Shown here one piece after another: positions 31,457 to 41,583 of a stretch of DNA of 64,000 nt (within the stretch, counting starts at the first letter, position 1; every line of letters starts with the position of its first letter). Made by a program: the position numbers and the translations under genes. The notes beneath the pieces are model-generated. The model did not search any database. It was not told the origin of the DNA and saw only the letters and a list, made by a program, of their open reading frames with translations. Source of the DNA: DASSUW01 sp963730535 (GTDB lineage Bacteria > Actinomycetota > Thermoleophilia > Solirubrobacterales > Solirubrobacteraceae); contig CAVSRU010000005.1 of NCBI GenBank assembly GCA_963730535.1, positions 558,001 through 622,000 of the forward strand, read 5' to 3'.

Positions 31457-32274
31457 TAGCCCTTCACCGCTCCCGAGAGCATGCCGCGGATGAAGTGGCG
31501 CTGGAGGAACACGTAGAGGAGCACGATCGGGGTGGCGACGATGACCGCCCCGGCGGCGAGCAGCGTGAGGTCGGTCTGGTTGCGGCCCTGGAAGAAGCTG
31601 AGCCCGAGCGGGGCCGTGCGCAGCCCCTCGTCGGTGACCATCACGAGCGCGAGCAGGAACTCGTTCCAGGTCCACATCGACAGCAGCACGGTCATGGTCA
31701 GGATCGCCGGCCGGGCGAGCGGCAGCACCACCCGCCAGAGCGTGAACCAGCTCGAGGCGCCGTCGATCCGCGCCGCCTCCACGAGCGAGCGCGGCACCGT
31801 CCGGAAGTAGGCGCGCATCCAGAACGTCCCGAACGCGACCGACGTGCCGATCTGGGGGAAGATCAGCGCCCAGTAGGTGTCGGTCAGCCCGATGTCCCGG
31901 TAGTCGTAGTAGAGCGGGACGACGATCGCCTCGGTGGGGATCATCAGCCCGAGCAGGACGACGTAGAACAGCACCTGCGAGCCGCGGAAGCGCATCATCC
32001 CGAACGCGTAGCCGGCGAGGATCGAGAGCACCGACGCGACCGCGACGACGACCACCATGACGATCACGCTCGAGCGCAGGTACGGCCCGAAGTTGCCGTC
32101 GCGCCAGGCGTCGACGAAGTTGGAGGGGTGCAGCCCGTCGAACGACCCGAACGTCGCCAGCCCCTCGGGGTCCTGGAGCGCCGTCAGCACGATCCCGACC
32201 ACGGGCGCCAGCGCGAACAGCGAGAACGCGCCCAGCACCACGTAGGTCAGCGACAGCTCGCGGCGGCTCGTCAC
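31456..32274 (-). CDS. CUT1 ABC sugar permease, MalG-like
   Basis: 272 residues with six TM helices and the conserved EAA loop EAARIDGASSWFTLWRVVLP, which docks on the ATPase. The N-terminus SLTYVVLGAFSLFALAPVVG and the end RHFIRGMLSGAVKG match the MalG side of CUT1 transporters. GTG 32274 overlaps the MalF-like stop by 4 bp (GTGA). It is intact, in contrast to its partner. Confidence 0.93.
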   Translation of the reverse strand: MTSRRELSLTYVVLGAFSLFALAPVVGIVLTALQDPEGLATFGSFDGLHPSNFVDAWRDGNFGPYLRSSVIVMVVVVAVASVLSILAGYAFGMMRFRGSQVLFYVVLLGLMIPTEAIVVPLYYDYRDIGLTDTYWALIFPQIGTSVAFGTFWMRAYFRTVPRSLVEAARIDGASSWFTLWRVVLPLARPAILTMTVLLSMWTWNEFLLALVMVTDEGLRTAPLGLSFFQGRNQTDLTLLAAGAVIVATPIVLLYVFLQRHFIRGMLSGAVKG

Positions 32275-33171
32275 AGCGCGTAGCCCCGCTCGGCCGTGCG
32301 GTTGATCACGAACGAGAAGCTGAAGATGATCGCCGTCAGCGCGATCCCGATCGCCGCCGCCGAGCCGACCTCGCCGGTCTGGAACGCGCGGTCGTAGACC
32401 TGGAAGGCCGGCACCGACGTCGCGTCACCCGGCCCGCCCTTGGTCGTGATGTAGATGAGGTCGAAGTTGCGCAGCGCGGCGATCGTCGTGAGCGTGAGCG
32501 CGACGGCGATCTCCCCGCGCAGCGCCGGGAGCGTGACCGCGAAGAACTCCCGCACCATCCCCGCGCCGTCGACACGCGCGGCGTCGTAGAGGCTCTCCGG
32601 GATCTTCTGCACTCCCGCCATCAGCAGCACCATGGCCAGCCCGAACCACACCCACGTCCCGACCAGGCCCGACCGCCGGCAGCGCGAGGTCGAAGTCCCC
32701 CAGCCACGACTGCGCGAGCGAGCCGAGCCCAACCGCGCGCAGCACCTCGTTGAGCGCCCCGCTCCCCGGGTCGTAGATCATCCGCCACATCACCGCCACC
32801 ACGACGAGCGCGATCACCTGCGGCAGGAACAGGATCGTGCGGAAGAGCGCGAGGCCACGCACCCGCGCCCGCGCGACGAGCCCGGCCAGCAGGAGCCCGA
32901 TGCCGACCGGCAGCACCGCGTAGAAGAACAGCAGCACGAGCGCGTGGAGGAACGCCGCGCGCAGCGCCGCGTCGGACACCAGCTCGCCGTAGTTGTCCAG
33001 GCCGGCCCAGGTCCCGGGAGTGACGCCGTCCCAGTCGTACAGGGAGAGCCAGACGCTGCGTCCGAGCGGCACCAGCACGAAGGCCGTGAAGGCCACGAGC
33101 GCCGGCAGCAGGTACAGGTAGCCGACCAGGCGCGGCTCGCCCGGTGGCCGCTCGGACGCGGCAGCCCTCAC
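32271..33171 (-). CDS. CUT1 ABC sugar permease, MalF-like, frameshifted
   Basis: GTG 33171 overlaps the binding-protein stop by 4 bp. The N-terminal half (GYLYLLPALVAFTAFVLVPL to SWLGDFDLALPAVG) and the C-terminal half (GLVGTWVWFGLAMVLLMAGV, EAA loop ESLYDAARVDGAGMVREFF) lie in different frames. They join at about 32680 when one base is removed from a C/G run. The span of 901 nt is one more than a multiple of three, which fits a one-base insertion. With this repaired the protein is about 299 residues with six TM helices. Confidence 0.9.
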
Positions 33172-34521
33172 CGTTGCTCGTCCGCGAACTTTCGGAACGC
33201 CTCCTCGACGCCGGACGTGAACTGCTGGGGATCGGACTTGCCGCCCAGCAGCTCCTGGATGGCGCCGCTGATGTCGTCGTAGAAGGTCGGCGTCGTGTAG
33301 TCCAGGTACGGGATCAGCCCGTCGGACTCGTTGAGCCGGCTCCACTCCGAGAACACCTCGGCGGGCAGGCCCTTCGGGATCGCCGACTCGTCGACCGGCA
33401 TCGCCGGCAGGTTGTCGGTCTCCGCCAAGACCGTGGCGGCGTTGCTGTCGGTGAGGAAGTCGATGTACGCGGCGGCGACATCCGGGTGCTCGGACTTCGA
33501 GGTGATCGCGAACGGCAGGCTCTCGCCACCGAGCGCCACCGGGTCCGCGCCCTCCTCGGCGCCCGGCATGAGCGTGAAGCCCACGTCGCCGCCCATCTGC
33601 TTGTTGAGGTCGGCGACCAGCCACGTGCCCGCGATCAGGTAGCGGCCCTGGCCCTTGGCGAAGCGCTGCCACGCCGGGTCGTAGCCGGTGCCGTTGAAGT
33701 CGGGCGTGAAGTAGCCGTCATCGGCCCACTGCTGGAGCTTGCCGGCGGCGTCCTCGAACTCCGGGGCGTCGAACGTCGCGCCCTTGCGGGCGAACACGAA
33801 GTCGCGCACCTGCTCCTTGCTCGCCGTCTGCCCGAGCACGGTCTCGTACTCGTGGATGCCCGGCCAGGCGTCGAGGTTGCCGAACTGGATCGGGATGTCG
33901 CCCTCGTCCTTGGCCTCCTTCAGCGACGTCTCGAACGCCTCGAGCGTGGCCGGCGGCTCGGAGACCTTGGACTTGTTGTAGAAGACGCCGACGATCTCGC
34001 CCATCTGCGAGAGCCCGTAGAGGTTGCCGTCGCCGAACGTGTTGCCGTCGGAGGAGAAGCGGTTGAGGTCGAGCAGCAGGTCGGAGTAGCGGTCACTCCA
34101 GCCGAACGCCTCGGCGTAGGGGTCCAGCGGCTCGAGCAGCCCGCCCTTGACCAGCGTCCCCATCACGGGGCGGCCCTGGTTGGCCTGCACGACGTCCGGC
34201 GCCTTGGGGCCGGAGACGGCGAGCTTGAGCGTCTTGTTGAGGTCCTCGAACGAGCGCGCCACGCGCTTGATCGTCACGTTCGGGTACTTCTCCTGGAACG
34301 CCTGCGTTGAGCCGCTTGATCTGCGCCGCCTGGCCGCCGCGGACCTCCTGGTCCCAGACGGTCAGCGTGACGTCGCCGGCCGCCGCGACGTCCGGCTTCT
34401 CGACGCTGCGGTCGGCCTGCTCGTCCTGCTTCGCACCGTTGTCGTCGCCGCCCGGCGACCCGCAGCCGACGAGCGCGGCGAGTATCAGCCCGATTGCTGC
34501 CCCGCGGACGTGCACCCTCAT
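33168..34521 (-). CDS. Extracellular sugar-binding lipoprotein of the ABC importer, frameshifted
   Basis: ATG 34521 follows GGAGG at 7 bp. The lipoprotein signal is GLILAALVGCGSPGG, with the lipobox Cys at LVGC. The mature start DVTLTVWDQEVRGGQAAQIK is in one frame. After one extra G near 34303 the family-1 solute-binding fold continues (NVTIKRVARSFEDLNKTLKL, APDVVQANQGRPVMGTLVKG, PFAITSKSEHPDVAAAYIDF). The length of about 450 residues is normal for CUT1 binding proteins. The ligand cannot be read from sequence; the operon context suggests an (amino)sugar or oligosaccharide. Confidence 0.92.
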
Positions 34522-35432
34522 CTCGCTTCCTCCTTCATCGATACGAATGATGACGCGGCCGGCATGCGCAGCCCGTGCATGGCGCCCGCGTCGGCGAGCA
34601 TGGCCCGCGACGCGGCGCTGGCGAGCGCCGTCGGCACGCGGACCGAGAGCGCGGCATAGAGCGTGGCCCAGCGCAGCCGCTCCTCCAGCGGCGCTCCGAG
34701 CCGGTCCGCCCATAGGTACGCCGCGGTGAAGAGGTCGCCCGCCCCCGTCGTGTCGACCGCCTCGACCTCGATCGCGGGGGCGTGCGCGCAGTCTCCGGCC
34801 GCCGTCGCGGCGAGCGCGCCGCGGGGGCCGAGCGTGACCACGGCGCACGGCGCCCGCAGGGCGAGCGCCTGCGCCGCGCGCTTGGCGTCGGGCTCGCCGG
34901 TGATCACCAGCGCCTCGCGCTCGTTGACGATCAGCGCGCGCACGCCGGAGAGGTCGAACGGCGTCGCGGCGTCGGCGCGCGCCTCGGCGTCGCCGGCCGT
35001 CGCGTAGACGGTCGCGCCGGGCGGGACGAGCTCCAGGCGCGGCAGCGAGATGACCACCGCGTGCGGCTCGACGGCCGCGAGCTCGGCGGCCGTCACCTGC
35101 TCGCCCGGGTCGAAGGTGGCCATCGCCCGCTCCCCGTCGGCGGGCAGGACGGCGGTGACCGCGGTGCGGGCCACCCGGCGGCCCGCCCAGAGCACGTTCT
35201 GGGAGGCCAGCTCGGCGCGTAGGAAGTCGCCGTCCGGGTCGGCGCCGATCGGCGACACGACGGCGGCCGTGAGGCCGAGCCGGCGCGCGCCGACGGCGGT
35301 GATGGCGCTCCCGCCGGCCGACCGCAGGAAGTCCTGCGAGCGGCGCTCCTCCCCCGGCCCGGGATGGCCGTCGAGCCCGGCGAAGGTGAGGTCGACGAAC
35401 GCGAGCTCGCCGCAGGCGACGTCGACGGTCAT
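34518..35432 (-). CDS. PfkB-family sugar kinase (catalytically complete)
   Basis: 304 residues of the ribokinase/PfkB fold. The N-terminal motif is SAGGSAITAVGARRLGLTA, and the C-terminal signature DTTGAGDLFTAAYLWA contains the catalytic Asp233. It phosphorylates a sugar or sugar phosphate with ATP. ATG 35432 overlaps the GH4 stop, and its own stop overlaps the binding-protein start. It is a paralogue of the protein at 40684-41583, which has lost this Asp. Confidence 0.9.
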   Translation of the reverse strand: MTVDVACGELAFVDLTFAGLDGHPGPGEERRSQDFLRSAGGSAITAVGARRLGLTAAVVSPIGADPDGDFLRAELASQNVLWAGRRVARTAVTAVLPADGERAMATFDPGEQVTAAELAAVEPHAVVISLPRLELVPPGATVYATAGDAEARADAATPFDLSGVRALIVNEREALVITGEPDAKRAAQALALRAPCAVVTLGPRGALAATAAGDCAHAPAIEVEAVDTTGAGDLFTAAYLWADRLGAPLEERLRWATLYAALSVRVPTALASAASRAMLADAGAMHGLRMPAASSFVSMKEEAR

Positions 35433-36766
35433 CCCGGGAACGCCTCGGCGAGCTCGGGCAGGCGGCGGCGATAGCCGTCGAGGATCTCGCGCGCGACGGA
35501 CACCGAGGGCACGAGCGGGTGCAGCGCGAGCGCCTTCACGGCCAGCGCCGTCGACCCCGTGAGCGCGGCGTCGATCGTCGTCCGCTCGACCTCCTTCATC
35601 AGCTCGATCAGCGCGCGCGCGTGGACGGGCACCTCGCCGGCGGCGAGCGGCACCGGGCCGGCGCGCCCGACCACCGACGGCACCTCGACGACCGCGCGCT
35701 GGTCGAGGAACGGCAGGCTCGTGCGGTTCGCCGTGTTGAGGATCAGGACGGCGCGCGTGTTGAGCGCGATCGCCTCCAGCGCGGCCATCGCCTCGCTCTC
35801 GTAGCCCCCGCCGGGCTCCGCCTCGGCGTGGTCGCCGGCCGCGCTTCGCGCCTCCGCCATGTAGGTGCGCTCGCGGTCGTGCCGCGTGGCGCGCCAGGCC
35901 GCCACCGCCTCCGCGCGGTCCTGGCCGTTGGCGGCGTAGAACGCCCGCTGCTGCTCGAGCAGGAACGCGCCGCGCGAAGCCGGGCTCTCGCGGATCGCCT
36001 CCACGGTGTCCGCGCCGTAGTAGAAGTAGTAGAGGTACTCGTTCGGGATCATCCCGAGCGAGCGCAGCCAGTCGCCGCCGAACAGCCGGCCCTCCTCCAG
36101 CTCGGCGAGCCGGTCGTCGGCCTCGAGCAGCCCCGGCAGCAGGTCGTCGCCGTTGTCGCGCACCGCCTTGAGCCAGCCGAGGTGGTTGAGGCCGAAGTAG
36201 TCGAACCACAGCTCGCGCGGGTCGCGGCCGAGCGCGCGCGCGACCCGCCGGCAGAGGCCCGACGGCGAGTCGCAGATGCCGACCGCGCGGTCGCCGAGCA
36301 CCTGCTGGACGGCCTCGGTGACCATCCCGGCCGGGTTCGTGAAGTTGATCAGCCAGGCCCGCGGCGCCCGCTCGGCCATCGTCTCGGCGAGCCGGACCAT
36401 GGCCGGGATCGTGCGCAGCGCGAAGCAGATGCCGCCGGGCCCGGTGGTCTCCTGCCCGAGGACGCCGAGCGCGAGCGGGACGCTCTCGTCGACGACCCGC
36501 CCCTCGAGCTGGCCGACGCGGATCGCGCTGAAGACGAAGTCGGCGCCCTCCACCGCCTCCGTCAGGTCGGTGGTCGACCGGAACGGCAGCCGGGTGCCGT
36601 GCTCGTCCGCCAGCCCGTCGAGCACCGCCGCGATCCGGTCGAGCCGCTCGGGATCGATGTCGTGCAGCACGACCTCGTCGAGCCGCAGCGCGTCCGCCTT
36701 CTCCAGCAGCGCGCCGTAGACCAGCGGGACCCGGAACCCGCCGCCGCCCACGATCGTGAGCTTCAT
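35429..36766 (-). CDS. Glycoside hydrolase family 4 enzyme
   Basis: 445 residues. The Rossmann NAD site is at the N-terminus (KLTIVGGGGFRVPLVYGALL), as in all GH4. Metal/NAD-dependent catalysis residues lie in LINFTNPAGMVTEAV, GICDSPSGL (metal-binding Cys) and FGLNHLGWL (His). GH4 enzymes cleave alpha- or beta-glycosides, often 6-phosphorylated, by a redox-elimination mechanism needing Mn2+ and NAD+. This one groups by eye with the 6-phospho-beta-glucosidase-type sequences. It is overlapped by 4 bp at both ends by neighbours in the operon. Confidence 0.92.
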   Translation of the reverse strand: MKLTIVGGGGFRVPLVYGALLEKADALRLDEVVLHDIDPERLDRIAAVLDGLADEHGTRLPFRSTTDLTEAVEGADFVFSAIRVGQLEGRVVDESVPLALGVLGQETTGPGGICFALRTIPAMVRLAETMAERAPRAWLINFTNPAGMVTEAVQQVLGDRAVGICDSPSGLCRRVARALGRDPRELWFDYFGLNHLGWLKAVRDNGDDLLPGLLEADDRLAELEEGRLFGGDWLRSLGMIPNEYLYYFYYGADTVEAIRESPASRGAFLLEQQRAFYAANGQDRAEAVAAWRATRHDRERTYMAEARSAAGDHAEAEPGGGYESEAMAALEAIALNTRAVLILNTANRTSLPFLDQRAVVEVPSVVGRAGPVPLAAGEVPVHARALIELMKEVERTTIDAALTGSTALAVKALALHPLVPSVSVAREILDGYRRRLPELAEAFPG

Positions 36767-37533
36767 GCGACCGAGACCTCGAGGCCGGCCGCCTCGACGG
36801 CGGCCTGGCACGCCTCCGGGAGCGGCGCGTCGGTGACGATGTGGTCGAGCGAGCCGGCGTCGGTCACCCACACCATCCCGCTCATCGAGAACTTCTCGCC
36901 GTCGGCCAGCAGCGCGACGCAGTCCGCGCCCTGGATCATCGCCCGCTTGATCGGCACCTCGACCATCGTGGTGTCCCACACGCCGAGCTCGGCGTCGACC
37001 GCGCTCGTCCCGAGGAACAGGATGTCGGCCTTCAGCCGGCGCAGCGAGTCCTCGGCGATCACGCCCACGAGCGAACGGTAGTTGCGGCGCACGATGCCGC
37101 CGGGCAGCAGCAGCTCGATCGCCGGGTCGCCGACGAGCTCCTCGTACACGGCGAGGCTGCTGGTGATGACCGTGATGTCACGACCGTGCAGGTGCCGCGC
37201 CGCCTGGAGCGTCGTGGTCCCGATGTCGATCATCACCGTCTGCCCATCCTCGACGAGGGCGGCCGCGGCCGCCCCGATCCGGTCCTTCGCCTCGAACCGC
37301 TCGACCGCGATCTCCTCGAACGGCGGCTCGCTGCTGGCCCGCACCGCGCCGCCCCGCACGCGCTCGATCTTGCCGTCGCGGGCGAGCTTGAGCAGGTCCC
37401 GCCGCACCGTCATCTCCGAGACGCCGAAGCTCTCGGCGAGCTCGGAGACGTGCATGGCGCCGGTGCCGACCGCGGCGAGGATCTCCTTCCTGCGCTGGGC
37501 CGGGATCGTGTGCCGTGGGCTGGGTGCGGCCAT
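36763..37533 (-). CDS. DeoR-family transcriptional regulator
   Basis: 256 residues. The N-terminal winged HTH AQRRKEILAAVGTGAMHVSE...GVSEMTVRRDLLKLARDGK is the DeoR signature. It is followed by the DeoR C-terminal sugar-phosphate sensor (MIDIGTTTLQAARHL, ITSSLAVYEEL, LLLPGGIVRRNYRSLVG, FLGTSAVDAELGV). It likely represses the operon in which it sits and is relieved by a sugar phosphate; the inverted repeat at 40655-40681 is a candidate operator. ATG 37533 shares one base with the upstream deacetylase stop (TGATG). Confidence 0.93.
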   Translation of the reverse strand: MAAPSPRHTIPAQRRKEILAAVGTGAMHVSELAESFGVSEMTVRRDLLKLARDGKIERVRGGAVRASSEPPFEEIAVERFEAKDRIGAAAAALVEDGQTVMIDIGTTTLQAARHLHGRDITVITSSLAVYEELVGDPAIELLLPGGIVRRNYRSLVGVIAEDSLRRLKADILFLGTSAVDAELGVWDTTMVEVPIKRAMIQGADCVALLADGEKFSMSGMVWVTDAGSLDHIVTDAPLPEACQAAVEAAGLEVSVA

Positions 37534-40500
37534 CAGCCTCCGGACCGCCGCCGAGCGAGCGAGATGTCGAAGGCCTGCACCTCGCCCGCGGGCGTCTCGA
37601 AGGAGATCAGGGCCGACCCGTCCCGCTCGAGCGCGGCGTGCGCGGCCGCGTCGAGCGGGATCCGGATGGTCTGGCGTGACCGGGTGACGTCGACCACGAC
37701 ATCGCGGATGACCCGTCCGCTCATGTCGGTGCCCCACGGCGGGATCCCGCCGTCGGTGATCGCACATGCCGACAGACCGTAGTCCGGCGGCGGGTTGGTG
37801 GCCGGCGAGCAGCTGGTCGTCCAGACCGGGATGTACCCCTTCTCTCCTGCCCAGAGGAAGACGTGCGCGCGGCCGCGGCCGGTCGCGCGCAGCTCGATCT
37901 CGGCGTACGAGGGCTCGAGATCGACGTCCTTGACGGTGATGCGGTTGCCGGCGGGCGCCGGCACGCGGCCCGCGATCGGCACGCCGTCGCGCGCCGACTG
38001 GTGGATGGTCTGCGGCGAGTCGACGCCGTTGAGCGGGCTCTCGACGCTCGGCTCGGCGGGCGTCGTCGGCCGGTCGGCGGGCGGCGTGTAGTCCGCGAGC
38101 CGCGCGTGCCCCCACAGGTACGGGTTCGACTGCACGCTGCCGAACGCCGACCACGAGAGGCGCGACGAGTTGTCGATGTGCCGCAGCGTCGTCGTGCCCG
38201 CCGCCGACGTGTTGTCGTTGTCATACGGCGTGATGTTCAGGCCCATCAGGTTCGGGTCGACGGCGGACGGCAGGACCGCCAGCGGGATCTTGACCTCGAG
38301 CGCGTAGCGGCCGCCCGCGTAGCTGTGGTCGGTGGTCGTTTCGTTCGTCCCCACCCACGTCGCCGACGAGGCGACCTGGACGCCGGGAGCGTTCGGGGCG
38401 CCCGGGACGGTGGCCGCCAGCGGCCCCGTCGAGTAGCCCTGGTGGTTGTCGGCGTCACGCGACCAGCACGGGCCGTTGGCGCCGTTGCCGTTGGAGTTCG
38501 ACGGGTCGTTCGTGAACGGGAAGACGCCGAGCTTGAACGTCGTCGCCGTCTCCAGCAGGTTCTCCATCGAGTTGCCGCGCGGGTCGATCAGGATCTCGAC
38601 CGAGTCGGCCAGCCAGTGCGCGACGCACTCGGCCGGCTTGACCGCGTAGCTCTGGTACTCGTCGCGCACGTTGATGAACAGATACAGGGCGTCGTCGTGC
38701 TGCGCGACCTTGGCGTACGTGCTGGTGGCCGGGTCGCCGACCGTGCCGGCCGGGTCCGTCCCGCAGTCCGTACCCACGGGGGCGCAGGCGCCGCCCTCCC
38801 AGGGCTTGCCGACGTCGAGCGCCGGGCCGGAGTACTCGCCGGCCGACTCGGTCCCGTCGAGCGTCGGCGCGGCCGCCGCCTCGGGGATCGTGGTCGTCGG
38901 CACCACGGACATCGTGAGGTCCTCGGACGCCGAGCCACCCGCGTAGCTCGTCTTGATGCCGATGCTCGCGTTCTGGGCGGCGGGCAGCGTCGTATCGGTG
39001 TTCGTGACGCTGAACTCGACCGTCGCGTCCGCTCCCGGCGCGAGCGTGCCGTACGGCTTCGAGGTCGCGTCGGCGGTGAAGTTCGCCGGCAGCGTGAGCT
39101 CGACCGTGCCGGTCTGCGCCACGGTCGACCAGTTGTGGACCTTGACGGGCACCGTGAGCGTCTCGCCCATCCCGATCGACTGCGCGGCCGCCGAGAAGCC
39201 GACGCGCTGGGCGCGCGGCGCCGTGCCGGTCAGCCAGGCGTCGTACTCCTCCCACTTGCCCCAGCGCTCGAACTTGCCCTCGACCGGCGGCGCCACGCGC
39301 ACGACGGTGTCGGTGTAGCCGGTGGCGCCGCCCGTGGTGAGCAGCGCCGAGATGCGGTGGTTGGTGTTGACCGCGGCGCTCGTCGGCGGGCGTCACGGTG
39401 AACGTGGCCGTCGACTCGCGGTGATCCGAGATCGGCCCGATCGACTGCGGGCCGCTGACCGTCCAGCCGGCCGGGACCGTGAGCGCGGCGGTGCCGCGCG
39501 GCAGCGTGCGGCGGCCCGACTGCGCGTGCAGCGTCACCTCGAACGGGGCGCCGGGCGCGTTCACGAAGTCGGAGATGGTGAGGTACTCGAGCGTGCCCTT
39601 CGGCAGCCCGCCCGGGTCCGCCACGCTGGCGCCGAAGAGGATCGCGTCGTCCCGCCCCGCCGCGGGGTTCGCCGTGCCATCGGGGTTGACGTTGGGCTGG
39701 AACGGCACGTAGGCGTCGGTCATGCCGAAGCGCGAGCAGCCGTCCGGCTGGACGCCCTGGAACATGACGCGGCTCTGGGTCGGGTAGGCGCGCGCGCCCT
39801 CCTGCGCGACCTGCGCCCACGTCTTCGCCGTGCCGGCCGGCCGGCCCTGGACGTTGCCCGGCGGCCACAGATACGGCGACTCGTAGCCCGTCCAGACGCC
39901 GGCCACGGTGCTGAGGTTGGTGGCGGCCGGCAGGAAGCCGGTGGTGCAGTCGGGCGCCATCGTGGTGCCCCCGGTGCCGGTGGTGCTGCCGCCCGAGAAG
40001 ACCTTCTTGACCTGCCAGGTGTCCAGCGCCCCCTTGCCCCGGAGCTGCTCCGGGAACATCGTCGGGTCGGCCGCCGCCTGCACGCCCTCCCAGATGTAGC
40101 GGCCGGCCTGCTGGTGGTTGCCATGGCCGGCGTTGAGCGACGGGGTGAACCCGATGTAGATCTCGGGCTGGGTCATGCGGATGATCCGCGTGATGCGGCG
40201 CAGCGTCTCGTCCTGCCCCCAGAAGTGCTGGGTGAGCGGCGCGCTCGTGTTGTAGAAGAAGTCGACGCGGTCGAGGTTGAAGATGTCCACGGTGCCCGAG
40301 CGGAAGTGGGCGACGCGGTCCTCGTTCTCGCGCCGCAGCCCGAGCTCGGGACCGAGCTCCTGGCCGACGGCGTTGCCGCCGCCTTCGCCGCGGGTGACCA
40401 TGATGATCCCGCACTTGACCCCGTAGCGGGCGTGCCAGACGCCGCACGGGCCGATGATGCTGGTGTCGTCGTCCGGGTGGGCCCACTCGCCCATGACGTC

Positions 40501-40608
40501 GAGCTTGACCGCGCGGTCCGCCTTGTAGGAGCCGCCGGCGCTCGCCGGCGCGGCCCAGCCGAGGACGACCGCCGCCACCATCGCCGCCACCACGCTGACT
40601 CGCCGCAT
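37533..40608 (-). CDS. Secreted multidomain PIG-L-type deacetylase with carbohydrate-binding region, frameshifted
   Basis: About 1,025 residues. ATG 40608 follows GAGGGAGGGG, and the signal peptide is VVAAMVAAVVLGWAAPASAG. Domain 1 (about 30-230) is a LmbE/PIG-L zinc deacetylase: GEWAHPDDDTSI carries the His-Pro-Asp-Asp motif and LNAGHGNHQQAGRYI the later zinc-binding His. After one extra C near 39395 the frame continues through a NEW3/CARDB-like beta domain (VPVKVHNWSTVAQTGTVELT). A CBM9/DOMON-like sugar-binding domain follows (AHWLADSVEILIDPRGNSME, RYALEVKIPLAVLP). It probably deacetylates N-acetylhexosamine glycans or conjugates outside the cell. It is the first gene of the uptake operon. 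Confidence 0.85.
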
Positions 40609-40623
40609 GCCGCCCCTCCCTCG

Positions 40624-40681
40624 TCCGAACGTGTCGCGGACACCTTCGCACGGCTTCGAACGTCAGTCAAACACGTTCGAA
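40624..40681. promoter_or_regulatory. Candidate DeoR operator / promoter region of the uptake operon
   Basis: Inverted repeat TTCGAACGT (40655-40663) and ACGTTCGAA (40673-40681) separated by 9 bp, plus a third half-site TCCGAACGT at 40624-40632. The third site is 31 bp (about three helical turns) from the first. The TTCG core resembles operators of GlpR-type DeoR regulators. This 75-bp gap is the only sizeable break in a minus-strand run from 41937 to 29346, which makes it the obvious control point. It is a pattern match only; no -10 box is convincing. Confidence 0.6.
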
Positions 40682-40683
40682 CA

Positions 40684-41583
40684 TCAGGCGCTGTAGACGG
40701 ACGCCGGCAGCTCCGGCAGCCCGCGCCGGGCCCCCTCCTCGAGCAGCTGCTCGCGCGTCAGCGCGGCGCCGGCGCCGGTGGGCGACTTGACCGAGAGCCC
40801 GCCGTAGAGGTTCGCCCACTGGAGCGCGACCTCGGCGTCGGCGTCGTGCAGCTCCGCCCAGGCGAAGGCGATCGCGAACAGCTCCTCGGCTCCCGTCGAG
40901 TCGAGCACCACGCCGACTTCGATGCCGCCGATGGAGATGAGACGGCCCTGCACGGAGGCGACGACGCCGTCCGGCCCGAGGCAGACCATCGCGCTCTCCG
41001 CGACGTCGGCGAGCGCCGAGGCCGCGCGCGCGGGGTCCGCCTCGCCCGTGAGCATCTCGGCCTCGCGCTGGTTGACGATGAGGCCGCGCGGCTTGCGCAG
41101 CCCGTGCGGCAGCCGCCGCGCGAACGCGCGGGCGTCGTCGTCGCCGCACGTCAGGTACGCGCACGGGCCGTCCGGCAGGATGTCGATCTGCTCGAGCGTC
41201 GCAGCGACCGCGCGCGGCGCATGGGGCTCGAGGTCGGCGACGCGGGCGCGCAGCCCGGGGTCGACGGTGACCATGGCGCGCTCGCCCCCGACCGGCATGA
41301 CCACCGTCATGGGCGTGCGGTTGCCGCGCGGCTCACCGACGATCACGCCCTCCTCTTCGAGCTCTCGGCGCACGAAGCGGCCCGCCAGGTCATCTCCCAG
41401 CGGCGCGATCAGCGCGGCGGCGAGCCCGAGCCGCGCCGCGGCGACGGCGCTGATGCCACCACCCCCCGGCGAGCGGAGCATGTCGCCCGCGAAGCGCTCC
41501 TCGCCGGGCCCGGGCAGCGCCTCGAGGCCGACGAAGGTGTAGTCGAGATACGTGGGTGTCAGGACCGCGAGGTCAATGCTCAC
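40684..41583 (-). CDS. PfkB-fold protein with degenerate active site
   Basis: 299 residues, clearly PfkB/ribokinase fold and related to the operon kinase (shared PGPGEER near residue 25, RSPGGGGISAVAAARLGLAA). The conserved Gly-Ala-Gly-Asp is Gly-Ala-Glu-Glu here (DSTGAEELF, residues 228-236), so the catalytic Asp is replaced by Glu234 and the anion-hole Gly by Glu233. Kinase activity is doubtful, and a sensing or regulatory role is possible. GTG 41583 overlaps the receiver-protein stop by 4 bp. It lies just upstream of the candidate operator. Confidence 0.85.
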   Translation of the reverse strand: MSIDLAVLTPTYLDYTFVGLEALPGPGEERFAGDMLRSPGGGGISAVAAARLGLAAALIAPLGDDLAGRFVRRELEEEGVIVGEPRGNRTPMTVVMPVGGERAMVTVDPGLRARVADLEPHAPRAVAATLEQIDILPDGPCAYLTCGDDDARAFARRLPHGLRKPRGLIVNQREAEMLTGEADPARAASALADVAESAMVCLGPDGVVASVQGRLISIGGIEVGVVLDSTGAEELFAIAFAWAELHDADAEVALQWANLYGGLSVKSPTGAGAALTREQLLEEGARRGLPELPASVYSA

